Positions 1-5,181 of a stretch of 5,181 bases of DNA are shown here, piece by piece. Below the pieces are notes generated by a model. The model was not told the origin of the DNA, searched no databases, and saw only the letters and a program-made list of their open reading frames with translations. The position numbers and the translations under genes were made by a program. The stretch's first letter is position 1; every line of letters starts with the position of its first letter. The DNA comes from Acidobacteriota bacterium (GTDB lineage Bacteria > Acidobacteriota > Terriglobia > Acidiferrales > UBA7541): positions 1-5,181 of the forward strand of contig QHYO01000463.1 in NCBI GenBank assembly GCA_003224135.1, read 5' to 3'.

Positions 1-1073
1 GTTTCCTCAACCACGTGGTTCACGTCAACGTTCGCAATTTCGGCCGCCCCGGTCCGCGAAAAATTCAGCAAATTATTCACAATTTCGCTCGCGCGGAAAG
101 TTTGCTTCACAATCTTTTCGATAATCGAATGCCGGGGATCATTTTCCGGCATCTGCTTGGCCAGCATCTGAATGTAATTGGAAATCACGGCCAGCGGCGT
201 ATTCACTTCGTGCGCCACGCCGGCCGCCAGCAGTCCTAAGGATGTCAGCTTCTCCGTTTGCGACATCTGCTCTTCCATATGTTCTCGCTGCGTCACGTCA
301 TCGAAGAGCAGCAGCCGCCCGATGCGGTCGCCGGACTTGCTCACCAGCGGCGTGATCGAAACGTTCAACGTCAGCGAGCGCCCCTGGTGCTGCAGTCTCT
401 GTTTATAGATGCCGGTGATCTGCTCGCCGTCGCCGCGCGCAGCGATTTCCGAAGCGAGTTCTGCTGGCAACAGCGAATCGAGTTGTGCCCCCACTGCTTC
501 CTGCCGCGAAACGCCAAAAAGCTGTTCCATCCGCGTGTTCCAGCTTTCCACCGATCCGCTCAGGTCCACGGCAAGCACGCCTACGTGCAGCGATTCCACG
601 ATGTTCTCGCTGAAGTCCTTCAATCGCACGATCTCCAGTGCCTTCTGCTCAAGCGAGTTATAAAGCTGTGAGTTGTCGAGCGCCACGGCGACATATCCCG
701 CGATCGTTTCCACCAATTCCACGTCGTCACTCGACAGGAAATCGCCGTCCACGGTCTTGCCAAGTCCCAGCACCGCGACGCTCCGCTCACGAATGCGGCA
801 CGGAACGTAGTAATTCAAGTCCAACTGTTGCAAGGCATCGTGCACTGACGGGCTCACGTCGCGTGCCGCGCGAGGCGACTCGAAAAAGAGCGCCCCACGC
901 GTGATCTCGGGCCGGGCCGGCTCGAGGAAACTCAAATCCAAAGGTTCGTTCACCCGCACGCCCATCGAGCGCGCCAGCCTCATTCTTCCCGGCGCCTGCG
1001 CGTCCTCCACAAAAATTGCCAGCCGGTCAACCAGCAGTGTCTGCGAAACGCGGTCCATCACCGAAGTCAGCAT
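1..1073 (-). CDS. Sensor histidine kinase, GAF-PAS-HisKA part (3' partial; C-terminal half of a split gene)
   Basis: This frame is open from a TAA at 1169-1167 to the window edge, with no stop. Counting from the first possible start (ATG at 1073), it has 357 codons in the window. Residues 1-135 look like a GAF domain (SQTLLVDRLAIFVED near the start, ETIAGYVAVALDN at the end). A short helical linker follows, then a PAS domain at about 153-260 (VGVLAVDLSGSVESWN, LLLFDDVTQRE). A HisKA dimerisation domain starts at about 272, with H-box VAHEVNTPLAVI. The phospho-accepting His is residue 288, codon 212-210. The HExNxPL pattern is NtrB-like, a class often paired with sigma-54 response regulators. 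The HATPase domain lies past position 1. No good ribosome binding site precedes 1073, and family-like residues (FGKTLTNEVRLDP) are encoded upstream of it from 1112. It is therefore probably the continuation of the gene at 2343-1090 rather than an independent gene. Kinase identity is secure; whether it is translated is not. Confidence 0.88.
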   Translation of the reverse strand, partial: MLTSVMDRVSQTLLVDRLAIFVEDAQAPGRMRLARSMGVRVNEPLDLSFLEPARPEITRGALFFESPRAARDVSPSVHDALQQLDLNYYVPCRIRERSVAVLGLGKTVDGDFLSSDDVELVETIAGYVAVALDNSQLYNSLEQKALEIVRLKDFSENIVESLHVGVLAVDLSGSVESWNTRMEQLFGVSRQEAVGAQLDSLLPAELASEIAARGDGEQITGIYKQRLQHQGRSLTLNVSITPLVSKSGDRIGRLLLFDDVTQREHMEEQMSQTEKLTSLGLLAAGVAHEVNTPLAVISNYIQMLAKQMPENDPRHSIIEKIVKQTFRASEIVNNLLNFSRTGAAEIANVDVNHVVEE

Positions 1074-1089
1074 CGGATCGAGCCGTACT

Positions 1090-1116
1090 TCATTGGTCAG
1101 AGTTTTTCCGAATGAG
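1090..1116 (-). other. Frame break joining the two halves of the sensor kinase gene
   Basis: In the upstream frame the minus strand reads ...IQGRLIRKNSDQ and stops at TGA 1092-1090. Shifted +1 from about 1112, it reads FGKTLTNEVRLDPMLTSVMDR, which runs straight into the GAF domain. Related Acidobacteriota kinases usually have a basic, aromatic linker between an IQ-x-RL motif after the last TM helix and an EFG/EFA-x-TL motif before GAF. It is of the type DRxFYRDRxDYRRTLIE. Here those two motifs almost abut, separated by a single base. This suggests that about 50 bases were lost, a number that is not a multiple of three. Both frames are open only from 1166 to 1093, so the break must lie there. 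The size of the loss is recalled from the family pattern, not measured by alignment. Confidence 0.7.
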
Positions 1117-2343
1117 CCGCCCCTGGATCCATACGCGGATTGGCTGGAACAGAAACGACGCGACCGTTATTGCCAGGACCGCGACAAATCGGTCGCCTGA
1201 ATTCGTGTGGAATATACCTCCACTCAATCCAACCAGCGCGAAGCATACCGCCGCAACTGCAGCGGTCGCCGCCGTATGCGCCAGTCCGCGCTTGAAGATG
1301 ATGTCCACGTCCATCAAGCGGTAGCGGATGATCGCGTAGCCGAAACACAACGGAATCAGCACCAGGCTCAACGAGGAAAACATCATCCATGGCTTCTGCA
1401 GCGGATTGAGCAGGTAAGGAAAAGCATAAAAAAAGGCGAACGGCAGGCTCCCTGCAAGGGTACCGCCCGAAAGCCACTTCAATTGCTGGCGCAAAACGCC
1501 AGACGGCGACTTGCGGAAGTTCGCGTAGAAAACCAAGCCGGCAACGATAAAACAGGCGGCCAGATAACCGAGTTCAACCTTGTCCAGCAGTATTCGGGCG
1601 CCCAGCCACGGCAGAAAGCCCAAGGTGTTGCTGGCTACTCCCAAATGCACGAGCAAGAGCGCCAGCGGTGGCCCATACACAAGCGCCAGCTTCGCAAGAA
1701 GCTTTTGCGCGGCCTCGGTTCGTTCCGGAAAAACCAATGCAAAATGCAGCAACAAGGCAGGCGCCAGCAGCCGAGCAACGACGCTCGACCAGTACACTTC
1801 ATAGTCGAACGCGTCGAGCTTTCCGCTGTAGTGAAATGAGTACAGAACAAACGAAACCAGGCAAAAAACGTAGAAATGAATCGCGCGCGGAGCATTCCAC
1901 CGCCGCACAAAAATGAAAATTCCGATGAACAGGTAAATCAGACCGACGACGCGCAGGTAATTTTCTGCAGTCACCGGCTTCTCAGTGGCCGCAATCACCA
2001 CCGATGTTTCAAACGAGTCGCCGCCCCGCTCAACCTTGTACCGCAGTTGGCTCCACAGACCGGCTTTCCAGACGCGCCTCGTTACTTGCAGCGCGCCGGT
2101 CATTGGCTGTCCGTTGATTTCGATCAGCCGGTCGCCCTGCCGGATTCCCGCTTGCGCCGCAGGGCCGTTCGGGCTGACCTTCCAGGCCTCTACGCCGTGG
2201 TCCGTGTCGCGCCAAGCCACCGAATCGTCCGGCGATTCAAACCGGGCGCGCTGGTCAAAATTCAAAATGGCAAAGATCACCGCAGCCAGCGTGGCTAACG
2301 CCAGAACCACCGCTCCAAGGCTGACGCGAAAACTTTGCTTCAT
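1090..2343 (-). CDS. PDZ-domain multi-TM membrane sensor (N-terminal half of a split histidine kinase)
   Basis: This 417-residue integral membrane protein starts with a TM helix at about residues 8-28. A PDZ-like domain follows at about 45-120, with the typical core GPAAQAGIRQGDRLIEINGQ at 60-79; it presumably lies outside the cytoplasm. About eight further hydrophobic segments follow, near 130-146, 155-172, 187-205, 222-243, 256-276, 294-314, 318-339, 356-376 and 386-402 (some may be re-entrant). RYRLMDVDI at 340-348, right after a TM helix, is a motif seen in multi-TM sensor kinases. The ATG at 2343 is preferred over the in-frame GTG at 2352. AGGG at 2355-2352 stands 8 bases before the ATG, while the GTG overlaps it. 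The protein ends at TGA 1092-1090, just after the last TM, where relatives continue into a linker, GAF and kinase domains. As it stands it would be a sensor without an output. It lies 170 bases after the outer-membrane gene in the same direction. The domain calls are firm; the ligand is unknown. Confidence 0.88.
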   Translation of the reverse strand: MKQSFRVSLGAVVLALATLAAVIFAILNFDQRARFESPDDSVAWRDTDHGVEAWKVSPNGPAAQAGIRQGDRLIEINGQPMTGALQVTRRVWKAGLWSQLRYKVERGGDSFETSVVIAATEKPVTAENYLRVVGLIYLFIGIFIFVRRWNAPRAIHFYVFCLVSFVLYSFHYSGKLDAFDYEVYWSSVVARLLAPALLLHFALVFPERTEAAQKLLAKLALVYGPPLALLLVHLGVASNTLGFLPWLGARILLDKVELGYLAACFIVAGLVFYANFRKSPSGVLRQQLKWLSGGTLAGSLPFAFFYAFPYLLNPLQKPWMMFSSLSLVLIPLCFGYAIIRYRLMDVDIIFKRGLAHTAATAAVAAVCFALVGLSGGIFHTNSGDRFVAVLAITVASFLFQPIRVWIQGRLIRKNSDQ

Positions 2344-2351
2344 GACAGGCA

Positions 2352-2355
2352 CCCT
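2352..2355 (-). promoter_or_regulatory. Ribosome binding site for the PDZ/TM sensor gene
   Basis: AGGG on the minus strand lies 8 bases before ATG 2343. This spacing favours the ATG over the in-frame GTG at 2352, whose first base is part of the AGGG. Confidence 0.55.
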
Positions 2356-2397
2356 ATCGCGTACACCAGCGCACCAAAGTTCTACGGTGCAACTACC

Positions 2398-2498
2398 CTT
2401 CCACTCTTTGGAAGTATTCGCCCCTATTTAAGACTTTACTTTTCTATAGCTTAAAGCTTCCCTTGAGGAAACTGGCTGCGGAATTCCATTTTCTGGAA
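2398..2498. repeat. Three TTCC-N5-GGAA inverted repeats (candidate operators)
   Basis: Three dyads with the same half-sites and the same 5-base spacer occur in about 100 bases. CTTCCA-N5-TGGAAG is at 2398-2414, TTCC-N5-GGAA at 2458-2470 and TTCCA-N5-TGGAA at 2484-2498. The outer two are perfect over 6 and 5 base pairs, the middle one over 4. Their centres are at 2406, 2464 and 2491, so they flank and overlap the AT-rich promoter-like stretch. A GGAATTCC palindrome at 2480-2487 overlaps the third. They could bind a dimeric regulator of the kinase gene or form small RNA hairpins. I do not recognise a known regulator with this site. Confidence 0.5.
2448..2458. repeat. Odd palindrome AGCTT-A-AAGCT in the promoter-like region
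   Basis: A perfect 5+1+5 dyad lies in the spacer just upstream of the TATAGA box at 2448-2443. Its position would suit an operator, but it is short and lies in AT-rich DNA, so chance occurrence is plausible. Confidence 0.25.
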
Positions 2499-2522
2499 GG
2501 GTACCTACAGCTTTCAAGACTG

Positions 2523-4253
2523 CTAAAACTGCAGGCTGAGTCCACCTCGAAACGTCCGAAAAGCCGGCACCAGCGCCACCTGCCCATCCCTTGTGCTGAT
2601 TGTCACGGTGCCTTGCGCCAGCAGGTTGTCACAATCCGCTATCGCCTCCCAACGGCCCGGGCCAAGCTTAGGCAGTTGCTGCCGCAGAGAAACATGTAGA
2701 TACGGATCCATTTGGTAAAGCGATTCACCATAAGCATCTACCCGCGAAACCGCGGGCCCGCTAATCCACTTGTAGCCCACCGTGAGGTGTCCGCCCGTTC
2801 GGGACAGTTTTGACGACACGTTAACGCCGACACTGTGCCGCGGGGTCATCCGCAACGAATCTCGCAGAACTCCGTCGTTGTTTGCGCCGGGTGCAAGCGC
2901 CCCTGCCATTGCATACAACGCGGTCACTTCCACATCATCGTTAAGCTTTTCGCGGTACGCCAGTCGCCCGCCCCAGCTGCTCGTAGCGCCGCCATCATAA
3001 GCAAACGCGCTTGAGAACACATCTTCGAAATATTCCTGCACCGGCAGATCGCTTCCGCGCCCAAACACCGCGGTGTGATGGCTGTCTTCGTGAAATCCCG
3101 CGATCTGCAGCTTGCCGTTTTCGCCGATTCGCCGCTCCGCTGAAACTTCTTCGTGCCAGCCCCCCTGAAGCACTGGACGGCCGTTCCTCCACATCAAAGC
3201 GGGAAACGCATCAAGCTCGTCGAGCGCTCGGACGAGCGCGGACTGCAGGTCCTCTCCCCCCGATTCCATTGCACTTGGCGCGCCCGGCTGGGACGCAAAC
3301 ACGAGCTTCCCGCGCCATTCGCCTCCAAGCTTCGTTTCGACGCTCAGGCGAGGACGCACCGACGACACAGATCTTCCTAGCCCGACCAAAAGATACTCTC
3401 CGCCATAGCGAAGCAAAACTCGATCGCCGAGCGTAACTGCTCCCCCCTGGTCGATGCGCATTCCGCGGAAGGTAACTCCCGTGTTGCCAATCTTCGCTTC
3501 ACGCAGCACTACTGCCGTGTGCGGCCCCGATCCGATCGTTCCCGTAGGCAGCCACACGGTGGCCACGCCGCCGGCTGGCGACTCGTCATAACTCATCTGA
3601 CCCGCAACCAGCAGTCTTCCGGCTCCGCCCAGTTTCTGGTCATAGGCAAACGCGGTACCCGGCGCCGCTGCTACATTCGAAACCGATCCCGGACGTCTCG
3701 CACCGTCGGTAAATTCCAGCAAAATCTTCGGCGCACGCGCCGCCGTGTCTCCGCTGGCCGTTAGAACGGCAGTCTCATCCCACTGCAAAATCGGGCGCGT
3801 TCCTGCCGCTGAGCGCAGCACCCACTTCCAATCGTCCGCATCCGCTTTTGCCGAGTTCGGCTGGCGCCGCAACTGCTCGAGCGACGCAAACATCGACTCC
3901 ATCTCAATCCGCACCATCGTCGTCAGGTTTGCATTGATGCGAACGTGCTGTTGCAATGTGGGAAGAAATCCGGCGAGGGTGACTCGAATCGTGTACAACC
4001 CGGGCGAAAGCTTGTCGCCGCGGAAAATTCCTTGCGTGTTGGTGAGGTAATCGAGCGAGGACGCGGCGCCAGGCGCTTCCGCGAAAACTTCAACGCTTGC
4101 GCCCATCTGCGGTGTGCCCGTCAGGTCGCGGACTACGCCTGCCAATTTGCCCGAGACAAGCTTCGACTGTGCCATCGTAGCGCTCGTCCCAAAGGACGCA
4201 CTCGCTGCGATAAATACCAGGGTCCCCAAGAGCCGGAGTCGTCCCTGTTGCAC
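2523..4253 (-). CDS. Outer-membrane beta-barrel-like protein with carboxypeptidase-regulatory-like domain
   Basis: This 576-residue exported protein has a signal peptide at residues 1-28: basic start (QQGRLRLLG), hydrophobic core (TLVFIAASASFG), probable cleavage after TMA. A carboxypeptidase-regulatory-like beta sandwich spans about 35-118, with GVVRDLTGTPQMGASVEV, a LSPGLYTIRVTLAGF turn and a final MVRIEM strand. A linker at about 120-160 contains LEQLRRQP and DDWKWVLRS. The remaining 400 or so residues are glycine-rich with alternating polar and apolar strands, and end in RGGLSLQF. A C-terminal Phe after such a strand is the usual outer-membrane barrel signal. No TonB-receptor plug motifs are seen, and the protein is short for a TonB-dependent receptor, so it may be a plugless relative. 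The GTG at 4253 is chosen over an upstream ATG at 4304, which lies inside the previous gene. GGGAGG at 4266-4261 stands 7 bases before the GTG, and the signal peptide begins there. It is co-translated with the GWxTD-type gene 4 bases upstream. Substrate unknown. Confidence 0.82.
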   Translation of the reverse strand: MQQGRLRLLGTLVFIAASASFGTSATMAQSKLVSGKLAGVVRDLTGTPQMGASVEVFAEAPGAASSLDYLTNTQGIFRGDKLSPGLYTIRVTLAGFLPTLQQHVRINANLTTMVRIEMESMFASLEQLRRQPNSAKADADDWKWVLRSAAGTRPILQWDETAVLTASGDTAARAPKILLEFTDGARRPGSVSNVAAAPGTAFAYDQKLGGAGRLLVAGQMSYDESPAGGVATVWLPTGTIGSGPHTAVVLREAKIGNTGVTFRGMRIDQGGAVTLGDRVLLRYGGEYLLVGLGRSVSSVRPRLSVETKLGGEWRGKLVFASQPGAPSAMESGGEDLQSALVRALDELDAFPALMWRNGRPVLQGGWHEEVSAERRIGENGKLQIAGFHEDSHHTAVFGRGSDLPVQEYFEDVFSSAFAYDGGATSSWGGRLAYREKLNDDVEVTALYAMAGALAPGANNDGVLRDSLRMTPRHSVGVNVSSKLSRTGGHLTVGYKWISGPAVSRVDAYGESLYQMDPYLHVSLRQQLPKLGPGRWEAIADCDNLLAQGTVTISTRDGQVALVPAFRTFRGGLSLQF

Positions 4254-4257
4254 GACG

Positions 4258-5181
4258 CTACCTCCCTGGTGCTGTGTTCGCCGCGGCCTTCGTAGGCACC
4301 GCACTCGGCGGCTTCACTGTAAAATCCGCCGTTCGCAAAATCGTCTGATTCGCCAATGAATCCGTCGCGCTCACTTCGAGCGTGTACTTTCCCGGCGTCA
4401 GCGTCCCGAGCGGCAGCAACCGTTCGATCGTCACCTGATCGCCCGTCTGCTTCATCTCACCGTTCGTCTCTTTAAACTGCATCACCTGCTGATCGCCCTT
4501 TTTCACGGTGTATTGAAAAGTCGCGCTCGATTTGTGCGTCGTGTCGTCCGGCTTCAGGTTATACACCTGCATGTAGATTCCGAGCTTGTCCGCCGTCGTA
4601 AAATCACCTTCCAGGCGCGGCCGAACTTTGGATGACCCCAGCACAAATTGCCCGGCGCCAATCTGCTTCGCAGGCACGTGTTCAATCTGATCCGCCAGGA
4701 TCAGCGAGCTCGCTTCCAGCTTTTCGTCGGCGTAACGCGGAACTTGCAGCCGCGAATTCACCACGCCCACGTTGCCGCTCTGCACATCCTTGATCACCAG
4801 GTCCAACCGATAAAGTCCCGGACGCAACGGCACGGCCTTTTGATAAATCGATTGCAGCTTGACCGACTGCTGGAACAGCGAATCCGGAAAATCGCGGCTC
4901 ACCGCTTCCTCAAACGTCTGCACCACTCGGCCCGTCAGTGTGCTCACGCGTCCAAACACGTTCAGCGTCGCCGAGTGCACGCCGTCCTTCGATTGGAACG
5001 ACAACTGGCTGTTCGGCACCTGCACCGTCACCGGAACCAGCACCGTATCGTTTGTTACTTTCAGGAAATCCGTGCGCCATGCGAAGTGCACCTGATCCCG
5101 CACGATTCGCGATGTGACCAGCGCTTCCAAATCCTTGAACTTCACCGCCGGTGCCTGCTGCACCTTCGCGAACTGCTCCAG
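4258..5181 (-). CDS. GWxTD-type protein, C-terminal portion (5' partial)
   Basis: The frame is open to the window edge, so only the last 307 residues are present. The GTG at 5163 is an internal Val codon, because in-frame coding (LEQFAK) continues upstream of it. The fragment is rich in beta structure and resembles the C-terminal region of Acidobacteriota GWxTD proteins. Supporting stretches, numbered in the fragment, are VQQAPAVKFKDLEALV at 7-22, a strand pair around FGRVSTLTGRVVQTFE at 76-91, LRPGLYRLDLVIKDV at 119-133 and SSLILADQI at 158-166. A final Ig-like segment includes LTPGKYTLEVSATD at 271-284. A Pro/Ala tail ends at TAG 4260-4258. The GWxTD signature itself would be upstream and cannot be seen, so the name is inferred from the C-terminal part. 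The family is thought to be extracytoplasmic, with no established reaction. The last codons carry the ribosome binding site of the next gene. Confidence 0.8.
   Translation of the reverse strand: MEQFAKVQQAPAVKFKDLEALVTSRIVRDQVHFAWRTDFLKVTNDTVLVPVTVQVPNSQLSFQSKDGVHSATLNVFGRVSTLTGRVVQTFEEAVSRDFPDSLFQQSVKLQSIYQKAVPLRPGLYRLDLVIKDVQSGNVGVVNSRLQVPRYADEKLEASSLILADQIEHVPAKQIGAGQFVLGSSKVRPRLEGDFTTADKLGIYMQVYNLKPDDTTHKSSATFQYTVKKGDQQVMQFKETNGEMKQTGDQVTIERLLPLGTLTPGKYTLEVSATDSLANQTILRTADFTVKPPSAVPTKAAANTAPGR
4261..4266 (-). promoter_or_regulatory. Ribosome binding site inside the GWxTD gene that fixes the GTG start of the next gene
   Basis: GGGAGG on the minus strand overlaps the final Pro-Gly-Arg codons of the upstream gene and stands 7 bases before GTG 4253. 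It is the best Shine-Dalgarno match in the window and implies translational coupling. Confidence 0.8.

Larger units (their letters stand above)
2353..2522 (-). promoter_or_regulatory. AT-rich intergenic region, probable promoter of the kinase gene
   Basis: This 170-base gap between the outer-membrane gene and the sensor gene is clearly more AT-rich than the flanking coding DNA, most of all at 2425-2459. On the minus strand there are two weak -10-like boxes. TATAGA at 2448-2443 has TTTCCT 17 bases upstream (2471-2466). TTAAAT at 2431-2426 has TTAAGC 17 bases upstream. Neither -35 is a good match. The gap also holds the TTCC-N5-GGAA repeats and a small palindrome listed separately. No terminator-like hairpin with a T-run follows the stop at 2523, so read-through from the upstream genes is possible as well. 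Confidence 0.45.

Noticed and set aside
258..671. 137-codon plus-strand frame, and similar ones at 3011-3436 and 1876-2431.
   Set aside because: They are antisense to clear GAF/PAS, barrel and PDZ coding sequence, with no ribosome binding site or recognisable domain.
1065..1095. ATGA stop/start overlap at 1093-1090 as a re-initiation point for the kinase half.
   Set aside because: The ATG at 1093 is in the third frame and meets a TGA after eight codons. It does not lead into the GAF domain.
1090..1116. Programmed ribosomal frameshift between the TM sensor and the GAF frame (run of five A at 1107-1103).
   Set aside because: The change needed is +1, not -1. The A-run does not make a canonical slippery heptamer in the zero frame. 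The missing linker residues point to a deletion rather than recoding.
1097..1477. 126-codon minus-strand frame inside the sensor gene.
   Set aside because: It is an out-of-frame shadow of the TM region. The real frame has convincing TM helices and a conserved motif there.
1207..1839. 210-codon open frame on the plus strand.
   Set aside because: It lies entirely antisense to the PDZ/TM sensor gene. It has a basic, Gln/Arg-rich composition without domains, which is typical of a shadow frame in GC-rich DNA.
2456..2522. Rho-independent terminator after the barrel gene.
   Set aside because: The dyads in this stretch are short (4-5 base pairs) and none is followed by a T-run on the minus strand.
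4258..5163. GTG at 5163 as the true start of the GWxTD-type gene.
   Set aside because: The same frame continues as plausible coding sequence to the window edge, and no ribosome binding site can be identified. The family usually has a long N-terminal part.

Overview
The window holds four open reading frames, all on the minus strand, and reads right to left as one transcriptional direction. Protein content suggests an Acidobacteriota genome. The right-edge protein matches the C-terminal part of the GWxTD proteins that are abundant in that phylum. It is followed by an outer-membrane protein with a carboxypeptidase-like regulatory domain and then a PDZ/multi-TM sensor kinase, both also common there. 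The DNA is moderately GC-rich, except for one AT-rich intergenic gap. This assignment rests on protein style, not on a database match.

Layout in transcription order: (1) 5181-4258, the C-terminal 307 residues of a GWxTD-type protein whose N-terminus lies outside the window. (2) 4253-2523, a 576-residue secreted protein with a signal peptide, an N-terminal carboxypeptidase-regulatory-like beta sandwich and a probable outer-membrane beta-barrel ending in Phe. Its GTG start lies 4 bases after the previous stop, and its ribosome binding site sits inside the previous gene, so the two are almost certainly co-translated. (3) 2522-2353, a 170-base AT-rich gap with three copies of a TTCC-N5-GGAA inverted repeat and weak promoter-like boxes. 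(4) 2343-1090, a PDZ plus multi-TM membrane protein. (5) 1073 to beyond 1, GAF, PAS and HisKA domains of a histidine kinase. The ATP-binding domain lies beyond the left edge.

Items 4 and 5 look like one sensor histidine kinase gene (PDZ, membrane sensor, GAF, PAS, HisKA, then presumably HATPase) that has been broken near 1113-1112. The reading frame changes by +1 there, and about 17 residues of the usual linker between the last TM helix and the GAF domain seem to be missing. A small natural deletion or an assembly error are both possible.

As a working model, the first two proteins are envelope components and the kinase is an envelope sensor, probably with its own promoter. Its H-box is of the NtrB-like type, so a sigma-54-type response regulator may follow beyond position 1. 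No RNA genes, mobile elements, CRISPR arrays or clear terminators were found. The plus-strand open frames are shadows of these genes.
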